Source: Kappaphycus alvarezii
Taxonomy: Eukaryota; Rhodophyta; Florideophyceae; Gigartinales; Solieriaceae
NCBI GenBank assembly: GCA_002205965.3
Contig: NADL03000590.1
Span: 749,001-813,000, forward strand
Direction of reading: 5' to 3'
Length of the DNA stretch: 64,000 nt
In this document: positions 32,101-44,839 of the stretch, in pieces
Position numbering within the stretch: the stretch's first letter is position 1
Layout of the letters: every line of letters begins with the position of its first letter
Translations under genes and position numbers: made by a program
Notes under the pieces: generated by a model
What the model was told of the DNA's origin: nothing
The model's database searches: none
The model's input: only the letters and a program-made list of their open reading frames with translations

Positions 32101-34676
32101 CTCCGTCAATAGCTTCTAATTTACTATCCAGGTTCAAGAACTCAACAAACTTCCTTATTTTAACGCTGAATACACAAAAAATATGTATTTGATGGCATTT
32201 TCGGTCATACCAAACGAAATTAAGTTGATAACGAGCTTAAAAGTCCAGCAGAGAATGATTGATTAAACCAGCGCTCACCAGAATCAAAATGTGTATGTCT
32301 GTTCATTTCAATTGCTCGTTTTGGCCAGATTGGTTGAAAAGTTGTTTCAAATATTGCAGGAAAGCAAAGTCTCTCCTGTGCGCCGCAATAAATATAACTA
32401 TCTCAAAGTATATGCCATCTTTAAGATATTTGCGATTTATTTTATTATTAATGGCTGAAAAGATATCTTGAAAGCCGCTAAACCTTGAATAAACGCTAAA
32501 AAATATTTCGCGATACGAAACCCTAAAAACATGAAAAGTATGGATCTTCCTATACTAAGGTATAAACTTTTTTGCTATATTCCTTTTTCTGATCGTTACC
32601 CATCCTCAATGATACGCTTACCTCATATTCTATGCGGTATTGGGTTCAATTAAGAGACCTGACCTTCGCACGATCCCTGCGACAAAAATTGACATTTTTT
32701 AAAAACGACAAGAAGGTAATAAAGAGGACATATTGGACTTAATTTGGGTTTTCTTTTGTAAGAAGGATAATTCCGGCCAAAATCTCTTTTCAGTTGAAAA
32801 TCATCGACATGCTGAGAGTCACTTCATCACCCTAACGCAAAAGTGCATATACATTACCCTGTTTTCTGTAAATAGTATGACCCTATTTGCAGTAACATAC
32901 TTCACTGTCACAAATTGACCGTTGAAAGGTCATAAATTACATCATGCTGGCAATCATTACCCCCTGATCCGTCCAACGAACTACTCGACACAAATCGAGA
33001 GATCTTATATATTGGGAGGAGAAGGCGAAGAGGGGTGGTATATTATCAGAGGCACCACGCGACTCACTGATAGTACGAAAACTTGAATTTTTTTGCAGTA
33101 ATCACCCAGGTACATCCTCTTATCCATGAAGCGCTTTGTAACTGGTGCCATTACTGAGGATAACGGAAGAAACAGCGAGCTTTGATTATAAAAATTCGTT
33201 TCAATGGAGTGTATTCAAATGTAGTGTGAACTAATCGGAATGAATTGCCTAGTTGCGAATCAATGAAAAATTTACCCTGCTATACGATTATGAGCAATGT
33301 GAGTGTGATTTTTAGGGAATCTTGGAAATAGTTTATAGATTCTGCTACAGAGAATTCGGCACCTCAGACGGAAAAGTAGGATTACCTTTTCCTTAAATGT
33401 TCAAGTTGTTAATATGGAAGTAATTTGACCCGATGTTGAGGACTTAAAAGTTATTTTCAAACTTCTTCGATATTTGAACGAAACTGTCCAAAAAAAACCA
33501 TATATATATCAACACGGTTCAAAGAGATAGCACACTACAGTCCTAGATTTATATTACGGATGAAGCTCCAGCAAATTCCCAAAAATATCGCAGTACCCGA
33601 CGTAGGCAGAAAACATGCAAACGGACAGCATGCATTTTTTGTACTTTACGGAGAATTTATATCTACTACATTGTATCCTTCAACTAGGCTAATCAAACTT
33701 TTTGAATGGCCTGAAAATAGATTTCTACGGAGCTCGCAGTAGCATTATTGTACTAAATTTTAGTCTTTGGATACTAGCCAGGCAGAAAGACTGCTACCAA
33801 AGTGTACTCTGTTTCTCACTACTTTTTACGGTATCAGAAAAGATATTCCGTACAGTAATATCACATTAATCCAAATATGGACTCTAATAGATGTGTAGAT
33901 CATAAAAAACCAGATTCGTTCTTTGTTTCCTTGCTATATTTGTAGAGTGGTACTTGTAATACTGCATTTCTGTTTAATTTTTCGCTTCCATACAAAAAAA
34001 TTGTTCGATAGCGATTTTGGTTGAAGAAACGCAGATTAAGTCAAAGAAATATCATTTCCCCTTCAGATACAGTGCTTGGGGTGAACGAAAGTATCCCTAG
34101 AAATTTCATACTGTGCTATCCTGATCCCGACTGGGTTGATTGAAAGAAAATCTCTAAAAAGTTTTTCTTGGTGCATTTTTTAATAATAAAGAATAATGTT
34201 TCTAAGCCAAAAAAAGTAATATATGATCTATGAAAGTGAGGCGGTTTACTATTTCTATGGAGTTTAAAACTCGCTTGTCGTTTCAATTGTACAATGACTG
34301 GCCGAATATTTATATTTGCACGAGAGAGGTAACGACAGGAGATATTTAACACAGAGGTCATATTCAAACAGAAAACGGTTGCGAAGATCCTTTTTGCTGG
34401 TGAAAAATATATTTGTAATCATTCTCGCCATTTTCACCGCTCCTATGCGATTTTACTTCTCGAAATGGTAATTAAAATGTCTTGAATAATTGAGTTATGG
34501 GTGCAAAACAGAAGAAAAATCTTTGAACTCCCTGTTTAAATCACTTCATTTATTGAAACATGGTGTATCTTTAGAAGCAGGTATGTAAAGTTTGAATTAA
34601 AATAAGTATTAGCTTCATTTGGACTTAAATTAATGACTAGTCAACATCAACTGCAACTGAGTACATTTCTCGTGGA
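29166..34676. other. AT-rich desert, no gene recognised
   Basis: About 5.5 kb of AT-rich DNA with only short frames and no recognisable domain. It is probably very old transposon debris. I see nothing else in it. Confidence 0.45.
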
Positions 34677-34889
34677 AATAAATTACTACAAGTTACAGCA
34701 GCAATATCTTTAAGCTTCAATAAAGTTGGATCGCGTAACCAAAGGACCTTCCGAAAATCCTTATTTCTTCAAATAAATCTCATAATAAATTACTACAAGT
34801 TAAAGCATAAATATTGTTAAGCTTCAATAAATTTGGATCGCGTAACCAAAGGACCTTCTGAAAATCCTTATTTCTTCGAATAAATCTCA
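34677..34889. repeat. Tandem duplication, period 107 bp, two copies
   Basis: AATAAATTACTACAAGTTA to about AAATAAATCTC is repeated from 34784 with a few substitutions and one small rearrangement in the middle. Both copies contain AATAAA-like and GGATCGCGTAACC segments. Confidence 0.9.
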
Positions 34890-35039
34890 AAATTTATGGG
34901 AGTAAAGTAATACATATGCTCATGCAATTTTGAAACATGTCCCATTAAAGATATTATCGCTCCAGTATTGAAGAAAGGCCTCAATACCATAATGTAAAGG
35001 GCTATCCAAATCCATCTCGTATACGATTTCGCTGGGAAA

Positions 35040-35913
35040 GTGTTACTGCCTCATCTGCTTCGGCAACCAGGCCAACTTCATTTTGTAACTGGCTTAAAGT
35101 TTGACTTCTTCGGAGTGTGCAGTAGTGTAAGAAAGGTCTTTTATGTGTACGGACTTCCCGCAGGCCATTGGCGTAATAACAAACCAGCTAATGAAGTAGC
35201 ATCTATGGTGCATCATGCTCTCCAGCAACACCGTGTTTCTGGGTCTCCTTCCGAAAGTAAGTCGTTAAATCTACACGCAGACAATTGCAGTGGTCAGAAT
35301 AAGAACCGCTTTATACTGTGGTATTTGCTTTGAAGGGTGTGTATGGATTATGAAAGTGAGATCTCACTTCGGATTCTTGTGGCTTGGCACACTAAAAACC
35401 GTTGTGATTCCGCACTTGGATTGGTCAAGCAGCGTTTGAAGCAATTCAACGTGTTTTCACCGCGAGAAATGATGAAGGTCATTGACGAAAGCTATGTTTC
35501 AAACGGCGTTGTTTGTGCTACTGAAGTCGATTTAATTGATTGCAAGCGTACACTATCGCATTATTACACAATTCCAAACCTTTTCAAGCTTTCAAAGTTT
35601 CATGTGCTAAAGTGTTCGAGTACAAATAAGGAAGGTGTGTTGGTGAAGGCTCTATCTACTGATGTTAATTGGTGGAAGTACAAGCTGATGAAGAACAGAA
35701 TCATAATTCAATCGCTTTTGAATGAAAGCGTACGTCTGCTTCGTGATTCATTGGTGGCGCTTCCTATTACGCCTTTGTGATGAGTCCCATCAGCACAAAA
35801 AAACAGCGAGAGAAGCCTATTTTGTGAAGAATGTGCTTGATAGATATTACAAGGACGATATTGAGCGCAGAAGCGACTATTTCGGTAGCGGTAATAACTG
35901 GGGGAATGGGTAA
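35040..35913 (+). pseudogene. DUF7869-type transposase-like gene, broken by a nonsense codon
   Basis: Two adjacent in-frame halves match the DUF7869 pattern. The first has QLHFVTGLKFDFFGV and LNLHADNCSGQNKNRF. The second begins RVCMDYESEISLRILVAW and continues HTKNRCDSALGLVKQR, with KVIDESYVSNG and LFKLSKFHVLK later. They are separated by a single TGA at 35331-35333, where relatives have Trp (W-R-V), so a TGG to TGA change alone split the gene. The tail (about 35.72-35.91 kb) has moved to another frame. The conserved Asp in HADNC and the H-T-K-N motif are retained. The biochemical role of this domain in transposons is not something I can state. Confidence 0.6.
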
Positions 35914-36600
35914 AAGTTTGTCCGTGGTGCCTTGAATCTTGTTTAAGGCATATCTCGGTGAATACAACTACAATTTTATTTCCGTTTGCTGGATATGAGA
36001 GCTGAGATTGTTGGCTTCAACTTTGGTCTCGGTTGCCAGAAGTCGTTTTTGGAACCAAACCAGTCATATTTCAGTTCGAGTCAAAGAGCCATTGTGAATA
36101 TTTGAAATTATTTGTTGCACAAATTAGAAAATCATTAAAACAATATACTAATTTTCTTCAGTAAAGATTCATTCCTCATTCAAATCCGTCTCTATGATCA
36201 ATTTCTCTCTATGAATTGATATTCTCCAGTTAATTTTGTAGTTTCAATACGCCGCCTGTAATCTACGGGTGTTGCAATACATTTAGAGTACCGAGTGAAA
36301 AGGAGTGGGTAAAGTTGATTCTGACTGGGAATCCAAGTACTTACTCCATCGCCCCTTAGCCCTCATCTATCTGAACCTTTACTCAGCTGACTTTCCCTCT
36401 CTGACTGTCCCACCTCATCGACATCCGCCTCCCGCTGCGCCAGATGGAGCGGCTTTACTGGCGAATTGTCGGATGGCAAAGCAAGCCGGGAACGAAAGTC
36501 AAACCTGAGACAAAGAACGGCAAAAGTTACTCCTAGAATGGCGAGGGAGGGTGGTGAAGGTCTGCGGAAAACATCGTTAAAGTGGCTGATTGGGCAAGTT
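35914..36600. other. No gene recognised
   Basis: Transition from AT-rich to balanced composition; short frames only. Confidence 0.4.
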
Positions 36601-37070
36601 GCGAAGCTTGCTAAGAAAGGTTGGTAAATCTGAGCGGTATTGCAAGTCCTAGACGAAAAAGGTTTACGAGAATAGCACAATAGTATAAAGTGTCCGGTGC
36701 AAAGATCTCACAGTCAAATTCCCTTGCGGATGACGAGTTTCTTCGACAAGCAGTATTTGTATACCCAGGTAGATGTCTAAACTTCGATATGGTCCGCTGC
36801 AACCCCGGTGGCCCGCAGGCATCTATTCCGTCATCGATGATGGTGACGAGAATACTAGGGCTATTTCTCGCCATTACATAGAGCCTTCTATCAATTCATT
36901 GGGAAGTATATTCATTGTGAAATCCAAGGAGCAAAAATATGTTGCCTTGGCTGGGTTAAAGACGTCAACTGCCTAGAATACCTTTTCGGGCAGATTGTGG
37001 TCGTCTGGAAAACTATGGGATAGATCGGATATCTCTTCCAAAAGTAAAACACTCAAACCTTTCCCCACTG
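36601..37070 (-). pseudogene. Ty3/gypsy reverse transcriptase remnant
   Basis: On the minus strand the sequence SFPDDHNLPEKVF is followed, after one stop, by AVDVFNPAKATYFCSLDFTM. This is the RT motif A context (YFSSLD) of Ty3/gypsy elements, with the catalytic Asp retained. Next come WREIALVFSSPSSMTE, a stop, MPAGHRG and YRSLDIYLG, matching the PFGL/MPxG strand. Two stops interrupt the run. A weak cluster of related minus frames lies up to 38.7 kb and may be the upstream gag/protease. Confidence 0.5.
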
Positions 37071-39400
37071 CCTAAAACGCACGCTTACTAAACGCTTTGG
37101 CAGAGTCGTGAAGAAATTTAGTCACACGTTCCCACCGATGCAGTACATTAACGTATACCGCCATCCCTTGCCGTCATTCGCTTCCGTTTTGACAACTTCC
37201 GGTAGTGAATATTACTCTTCTCTATCCCGTTAAAGATTTTCCATCCGCCCTTGTTGATGCAATTGCAGTGTAACGCAACGCAGGCAAAGATGAAGAAAAG
37301 AATGTGATCCGCCGAATATTTGTACCGTAGGTCAGGGCCGGTAATTTTCCCTTCAACATCCAAAGAACTTACTCTGCTCTCGAACACTCGCAGCCGCACC
37401 ATTCCACTCTTTTGAGGTGCGGATTTGCTTGTCTCTTCTGCTCGGGGCACGTCTGCCTAACAGTAAATGAAAGCGGGAAGGCACAATCGCCCATCAGGTA
37501 TTGTCGCCCAGCTACGTCTCCTCCCATTCAAGTTGATTGGGTATCAGCCAGCTTTCCTGTTGCAGTAAATGAACCCCCCGTGCTCCCGCATCTGTTTGAA
37601 AGCAAGGTAGCTGTAGCCAAAGCTGCCGCCAATCGTCTGTGTTTTCCCGCAGCGTTAATCTGTCACATGCAGCATATGTTCGATTGTTTTGGGGAGTATC
37701 TCTGCATTGCGTACACGGATGCCACAGAATACAAAGACATGATCGTAAAGTCTATTTGCTTGCCCAGGACCTACAGAAAGGTGCTCTCCACCCCACTATT
37801 GAGCCGAGGGATTGCCTTCATCGCAGTAGGCTGGACTTCAGGGCAATGGGAAGCACTGGAGGCACGGATTTCTTCGATGTCACATATGTCAACCCACTCG
37901 CGTCCTCTAAAAGGATACGTACCTTTAACCCGCTCGCATCCTTCAGCACAGGAAAGGCAGCGAAGAATAGAACATAGAAGTCTTTTATCGCGACCAGTGC
38001 GAGAAGCAGACTCATGCTCATCCCTATACCCACCCTCGGAGTTTGGCACCAAGACGCCTATGCAGTGCTAACCGACGTGTCCAGGAACGTGGCTGTTAGG
38101 GCAATGGAGACGTACCGAAGGTGTCGAGCGGTTTTAACCCAAAGGCAGGCGACAGCAGCAGTTATGTCCAATGCAGCGTGCCTGCTTGCAGGCTGCCAGC
38201 CAGCCGTCCAGGCGAACTTTTGCCACACTACCTATTATCTTGAACACGTTTGGAACATACCGGGGGATAGCCAACCCGCACCTTTCAGATATTAAAGAAC
38301 CCAAACACTGCTCCCTACTTTCAAATGTCCCAGCAATTCTGGTCGCTTTATCAAGAAATGTAAAACGTCGACCTGCCGTTGAGGATGCAAACGTAACCAC
38401 GTTCGTGAATCTCTTGTGATAACGTTTCTCTCAACGACTGATCAGCTGGGGGCAAATTCCACAGTATTTGCATGCCAGTTATCTCGCCATTGCGAGAAGC
38501 CAAATCGACGAACTGCCGAAATCCGTGCATTCCCTCAGCCACCTCGGGTAAGGTGGCCTCGCCCAGCAATCTAGCATGTTTTTTCCCGTTCCCAACTGCC
38601 GCATTTGGTCGAATACTGACTAGCGACTGCTCCATGCCCTCTACAACAAAGCCGACCCTAACTCCTAAACATTTATATACCAAACGTTTCCCCACTCGTG
38701 TTGTGCCGTCATAAACGCGACCTCATCTACGTCAACTGCGCAAGTTTACACACAAACTCATGCACCGCGCTCAGCACGATCTTCTTTCCCATGCAAAACT
38801 GCAACGCTATCTTTTCTCTTCTGCGGCAGCTATTTTCTCCATGGGAACAGGCGCGTGCTAACTTGTGTGTTTACGCACAAGATCGGGCTCGAACCGGGAG
38901 CAAAGGCCATCTACTAATGGCAGGCGAGACACGGAAAGGGTCCCTCGAAATAACGCCGCGTGAAACAGTTCACTTTATGCGGCTTTTCCCGCGCAGCTGC
39001 GGCTCCAGGTAGCTACAGTGCTTGGCGCCTGTGGTGGCCAAGAGCACAATAACCCCGCTCGAAGCGCTGTAAAAACATCAGCAGATCGGCGTCTGTTAGG
39101 GCACTCGATTGCTGCATTGAGAATGAGGCCAACCGCGGAATACACTCCCTGACTTGAACCCTAAGAAGATGGTTGTATATTCTCACCTTGCCCGCGAGCT
39201 TTAAAGCTGCTTTTCAAATCTGCGGGGTTGTTAGAACAGGGTAGAGCACAAGCATGATTAGACAATACTCTTGAGATAAATTCATTCAGATCAGGAACAA
39301 CGTTGAGCACAGTTATTTCTACGAATGTGCTGGCCTTGCCTATCTTCACTGGCCCTGACAGTTCATGCAAAGCAATTAAACATTACCAAAAATACCATTC
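37071..39400. other. Unassigned frames between retroelement remnant and kinase
   Basis: Long frames exist on both strands: plus 37412-38071, and minus 38351-38695 beginning MGKRLVYKCLGVRVGF. None shows a domain I can name. The minus frames could be the upstream part of the Ty3/gypsy remnant. Confidence 0.3.
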
Positions 39401-39419
39401 CTACGATACCCCCATTCCT

Positions 39420-41684
39420 CTACATATGCTCACCCCTGCCTCCCTTGTCGAGCGCCATGGTGCGCATAGACAGCAGAGAAATATTCCCCCGCTCCGCACT
39501 CCTCGGGGTTACCGGCGACGCAGACCCAACCATCTTTTTCATCAACATCCGGTGCTTCTTTCCAAACAAAGAAGAGGGTCCGCAATCCTCCACCCCAATC
39601 ACATCGCTATCATCAACATCCACCAAACCCAGCGCCTCCAACCCAAGGTCCAAATCCAACGCCTGACCTCCAACGCTCCCCTTTCCTTTTTCGTCCGACC
39701 CAAACCCACCCCGACCCATCAACCTGCGAGATAACTTTCGAACAGGCGCCAATCGATTCCCGTTCTCCCCCCCAACGCCGCTTTCAACTTGTGCCTCAAA
39801 CTCCCCTTTCGTGGGTACAAGCCTGCACCAAACCCATCATCTTCAGGCATTTGTATCGGCGCTTTCCACTTGCGTCCCGAGTATCGCGGCTTCGCATCCT
39901 GGTCATACGACTGTCGCAACTCTCCACTATTGCCCCTTGTCGCTTCTCCCCGGCTTCCTTCTCCCTTTGTCGCTTTCAACGTTCCTGCCGCTTTACCACC
40001 CTTGCTACCCGCTTTGCCTTTCCACGTCAAACTGCTTGGCCCCGCCCATCCCGTCCCCCACGACTTGACGCTTCCCTCTTCTTCTATGTCACTCTCTTCA
40101 CAAGCCAGTTCAAAGTCATCACACCCCTTGACCCTGGCGGACCCTTCATTCTGCATATCCGAAATAGAATCCTCCATCCATGTCCCCGCACCTCCGCGTT
40201 TCCCAGTTGTCACCCCCATGGCCAACGCATGTTTCCCCACAGGATCCTTGTACAAAATGCTGACAAGTCGTCGAACCGCTCTCACCGCAATAACTCCCAC
40301 TATCCACCTTTGCTTCGCCTCCGCCCGTTCTTCCACCCCCCTTCCAGATCCTCACTCTCCGGCATAGTCAACTGCCCGCGCATCGTCACAAGCGATTCCT
40401 GCTCGATAATATACTGCGAGATGCGTCCATGCGCGGCAATCTTACTCGACATATCGGGACGTTGCTTCTCCAACCATGGGTGCACTAGACAGCCCAACGG
40501 GGTCAATCGCTTCTCGGCGTTATAGCACAACAGAGCTCGCACAAAGGACCGAGATTCTGCGCTGTACTTGGTCCACTCCTTCTCGCTAAACGTGAGATGT
40601 AGCCCACGGCGCAACTGCGACACCATATCCGTGCCTTCGTCAAACGGTAGACGTCTGGCTATTGCATTGTAGCAGAGCATTCCCAACGCCCACATGTCAA
40701 CTTTTTCGGTATATGGCTGGCGGTTTGCAATCTCGGGTGCAATAAACTCGGGGGTGCCAATGACCGTCGACATGAGCATTTGGCTGCTACCGCATATGCT
40801 CGATAGGCCAAAGTCGGAGATTTTGACATGAAACGGGGGCTTTTTGCTTGTGCAAAGCACGTTTTCCGGCTTGATATCGCGATGTGCAATGTGTTGATCA
40901 TGTAGATAGAGAATACCGTCTATAATCTCACGCATAAACTGGGCGACGTCCTGCTCCTTGAAACACACACCATCTTCGATAGCATCATAAAGCATTCCAC
41001 CTTCCATATACTCCATGACAATATGAATCTTGGATCGCGTCTCATAAACATCATACGTCTTGACAATATTCGGGTGCGTCACACGCTTAATGATAGCAAC
41101 CTCGCGGCCAAACAATTTTGCATTATCCTCCGTCTTGGTCATCGTCTTGATTGCACACAAGGTGCCGCTCTTTCGGCACCTGCCAATACGCACCTGTGCA
41201 AAACCGCCCTCTCCAATCAACGGACCCACCTCATAGTCGTTTTCAAAATTGCGATTAGCGGCATAGCGAAGGGCAGCGACCCAACTTTTGCAGTCGTCCT
41301 CAGTCTTTGCATACAAAATAAGCGTATTTTCCTCAAACTCATACGCCACAGACAGCGTCTTCTCATCCTCACCACCCTTCAACACGAGAACAAAATGCGT
41401 ACGGCCCAGTTGCAACACCTCGGCTCCCTGGACATTGACATCCCAAGCAGGTTCAGAGGCCTTTAAAACCGAAAACAGTTTCCAAATGTCAGTACACGAC
41501 GGGTGAATCACGCACGACAAACCCAAAAAACCAAAACCACACCCAACTGTCCCATGGTGAAAAGCAAACCACCTACCTCGTTCAAATGCTTTGAAAAAAT
41601 AGCGCCATGTAGCTTGTAAAAGCGCTTGCGACGAAGGCCCTTGGACTTTCCGTTCTTCCCGGCGCGGCGAAGAAAGCCGTGCAT
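39420..41684 (-). CDS. PH-domain serine/threonine protein kinase (CAMK-like)
   Basis: Exon 1 is 41577-41684 (36 codons, MHGFLRRAGKNGKSKGLRRK onward); the intron is 41461-41576 (116 bp, GTAGGT...TTAAAG, phase 0); exon 2 continues from 41460. The spliced N-terminus is a PH domain (residues about 3-104, ending in CKSWVAALR). The kinase domain follows at about 111-366 with GEGGFAQV, catalytic CAIK (K141), RE (E156), HRDIKPEN (D231), DFG (D252) and GTPEFIAPE. All catalytic residues are present, so it should phosphorylate Ser/Thr. PH plus kinase suggests recruitment to phosphoinositides. The tail (about 330 residues, disordered, Lys/Gly/Ser-rich) breaks at two C runs on the plus strand, 40336-40341 and 39767-39773; one extra base at each restores a continuous frame to the stop at 39420. 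As written, the protein stops at 40300. Confidence 0.85.
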
Positions 41685-41850
41685 TGTTTCTCAAGAAACG
41701 CGTGCACAAGACGCAACACAACGAACAAACGAGGCAGCAGGAGAATCGGATGAGGGTTGACAAGGAGGCCGGCAGATTGCACAAAGCGTCGTTGACGAAA
41801 TGAAGAAAGTGAAGTGTGGGAATGCGTGGAGACAGGGTGGGGGGACGGGA

Positions 41851-41856
41851 TTTATA
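41851..41856 (-). promoter_or_regulatory. TATA box of the kinase gene
   Basis: TATAAA on the minus strand, about 167 bp before the ATG at 41684. The leader downstream and the region upstream are strongly C-rich on the sense strand. Confidence 0.5.
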
Positions 41857-41859
41857 AGG

Positions 41860-43341
41860 GGGGTGGAGGGAAGACTCGCGGGCCGCATGTGGGGGTTGGG
41901 ATTGCAGGGGTGGGTCACATTTCTGGGGAATGGGGAGTGTTGGGGATGGAGGGAGTGGGGGATGCTAGTTGGCAAGGTTGGGTGTGACAGGAAACAGGGC
42001 GGTTGTAGGTGCGGTGATGGGGTGGGGTGGGTAGATGAGGACGGGAGTGCGGTGTACACGTTGCGGGGAGGACGGGGGGGGGTGTTTCAGGGGGGGGGGA
42101 TTTTGGGAGTGTGGTTACGTATTGGGAAATATTTCGTGTCGTTCTTGGGGGATGGGGGGTGGATTGTGGGTGTGGGTGTGGTTGTGATTTGTTTTTTGTG
42201 AGAGTTGGCGGTTGGTGGATGTGGAGGATGGGCAGGCTGGGTACCCTTGAACCCTTGAAGGGTAGCCTTGAAGGGTATTGCGCAGAATGGTTTTGTCGAA
42301 TGTATACATCGTGTAGTAGGAAAGTGTTGGGATATTTGAAAGGCGACTCTTGTTTGCCTGCATCAGTTGCATGGCAAGACGAAAGCAACGTCAGATACCG
42401 AAATGGAACACGTGTGGGCGGCAGGATGCAAGGAAGAGGGGAGTGGACAAAGGGGTGGGGGATGGAGAAATTGGGCGACGGTGGCTTGGAATGAGAGCCC
42501 GGATTGGTTGGATTAACGGTAGGCGGCCTTATGTCGACGCGTGTGCCCGTGTCTCGTTTTCTGTTGCGAATGTCGCCGACAACTGTACTGTACTGTACAC
42601 TTTTGTACAGTGGCAAACCTATTTTTCAATCATTACAACAACCTCAATTTTTCCCCCTTTCCCTGTACAGGTTCAAAGAATTGAACCATTCTCACAAGTA
42701 GCCGTCAGAACCGCTAGAGCTACCGGTCCACGGACTTAGTTTCAGGCACGGTCCGAGGAAGGCCTTCCATTCACAAACATTAAAAATCAAACAGGATTTG
42801 TACCAGAGCAACCATCTCAACAGTCCTTACCCGAAAATTTTCCATAGCCTTGCACGTCTTACAGAAACAGTAATTTCGAGAAATCTGCATCTGTGGTTAC
42901 TATGTATGCAACGTGCGTGAGCGCGCAGTAAAATGAAATCGGAGAGAAATTCTCAAAATGCGCACTTCACTGCCCAACAAGGAGGAAAAACAGGGTAATT
43001 CATGCCATTCTCTCGCTCCATTCACTTCATGCACACCCACAAGAGTGAGCTGACGCATTTCAAGAATGGGCCAGAATTCTGGAACCTGTGCGCACACGTG
43101 GCATGGTAATCCCCGGCTGATTTCAATCACCATATTTGATTTTGGCCTCCGTGCACAATTGTAAGTAATACTGTACTCGTAAAGGGTATCTTGGCATTTT
43201 CCGTGATAGCCATAGCGGTTCCCAAGCCAGGATGAAGCACAAGCATTTGAGGCCAACTACGGTACCTGCAACGCCATTCCAGCCGTCCATTGCGCTGTTG
43301 TACCGACTATTGCAAAGCGTTTCCTGACCCGCTCAGAAAAC
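41860..43341. other. Promoter-side and intergenic region
   Basis: The plus strand is G-rich to about 42.2 kb (the C-rich sense leader of the kinase gene). No gene is recognised from 42.2 to 43.3 kb. Confidence 0.4.
42582..42610. repeat. ACTGTAC tandem/palindromic motif
   Basis: ACTGTACTGTACTGTACAC followed by TTTTGTACAGT: three direct ACTGT units and an inverted partner. Member of the dispersed gene-island family. Confidence 0.6.
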
Positions 43342-44434
43342 ATGTCTCTTTTCGGCACTGCAGCGGCCACTGTCGCTGTCGTATCCGAATACGCTGCATG
43401 TCAGCATCAGTCTAACCTTTTACTAGATCCATTTGCTCGCATAGCACTGACTACCTTCACTTTTAACTTCAATCGCTTCAGCGACGGAGAAGCTCTAACA
43501 CTGTTCCGCTTTTGTAATGCGGACATCATCGAATTCAGACCGTTACTAGGATGGCCTGCTGATAAAACAAGCACTAGCCGTAATCGCTTTGAGACATTAC
43601 AGCTGGTAGTTACAAGTGTTGTGTCACGGCGAACGGTTCTACCAAATAGATGGGAAGATGCTTGCTTGTTGTTTGGAAAACACTCTTCTCAGTTATCCAA
43701 GATCTTCTGGGAGTCTATGGAACACTTTATAACTACAAAAGATGCTCTCTTACTCGGACCTGTTCCGCATCAGTACCTGAGTGAAAGACCTCATAAGTTT
43801 AGCAAGGCTATCGAAGAAAAGGGACGCGCCCCCTAATTGCATTGGCTTAATAGATGGGACTGTGTTCGGCATTGGACATCCAAGGGAGATATGCGACAAC
43901 TGGTAGTCTACAATGGACACAGGCGCAAACAAGTCCTCAATTACCAGACATTTAGCACTCCGGATGAAATCATTCGTCATGGTCATGGACCGATACAAGG
44001 TCGGAGACATGACTGCTTTATGTATTTGTACAGTGGACTGGAATTGAACCTTGTCGAAGTACTAGTAATAGATAGAGTGCATTATGTGATCTATGGTAAC
44101 TCAGAATACGACTGGAGACTCTTTATGGAAGTTTCTTTTTAAAGTAGCAACCTGAACGCTTATTAAAGAGAATTTCATAAATCGACGTCAAAGGTGAGGA
44201 TCAAAGTGGAATGGCTTTTCAAAGAAACGAAGATTAACTTCCCAGTTTGCGATACGAAAAGAAAGATGAATCTTCTTGAATAGCCTGTTGGTTTACTCTA
44301 TCTAGGAAAGCTACTGATGTACCACTTCTACAATTGTTGCTATCTGAACCAGATACCTAAATATTTCGGGGTCACACCTCCAAGTCTGAAAGAGTATGTA
44401 TCATGTAGGGGAATGATGGTTCCTGAAGAGTGAA
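43342..44434 (+). pseudogene. Harbinger-like DDE transposase, nearly complete
   Basis: The N-terminal helical part has FSDGEALTLFRF and DIIEFRPLLGWP, and WEDACLLFGKHSSQLSKIFW corresponds to the recognition helix region. Then come CIGLIDGTVFGIGHP (first Asp), VVYNGHRRKQVLNYQTF, GPIQGRRHD (second Asp), VEWLFKE (Glu) and a C-terminus near PPSLKEYVSC. All three catalytic residues survive. Lesions: frame change at the C5 run 43829-43833, another at about 43890, and two TAA stops after MEVSF and NAY at about 44.14-44.16 kb; the second fits a CAA to TAA change. It ends at TGA 44432. Confidence 0.7.
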
Positions 44435-44839
44435 ACAAAATTTTTTCGTTGTGCGAGCTGCAAAAAGAACCCAGGAATAACTTGCAAGGGCGGAATCTAT
44501 GGGAATATGTCAGTATTTTTACACATAGCATAAATACGACAGCAGAAATACGAAAGCATTAGTAACTACAGCGTAAATAAAAAAGTTGCAAAAGAGATAT
44601 GGGATCGATCAGGAGGGGAAGAAACCACAGGAAAGGATCGGGAGCCTTTGTAGGCTCCAAAAAGGAAAAAAGCGCAAATAAATAGAGGAAAATGAAGACA
44701 TAGCTGGCGGTAGGGGGGAGATGGAGGTATAGGGGTGAGATGAGGGATATTGTTGCTGGGATTTGCTTTGCTTTGGATTTGGCTGGGCGGGAAGTGATTT
44801 GAAGTAAGTACTCTGGTTGGTTAGTTTAATTGTTTTCAG

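Noticed and set aside
37412-38071. 219-codon plus frame as a host gene
   Set aside because: No domain, and overlapping minus frames are equally open; it may lie within a Ty3/gypsy remnant.
41685-41784. Longer kinase start at 41784
   Set aside because: That frame reads through the intron and gives no PH domain; ATG 41684 with splicing of 41461-41576 gives an intact one.
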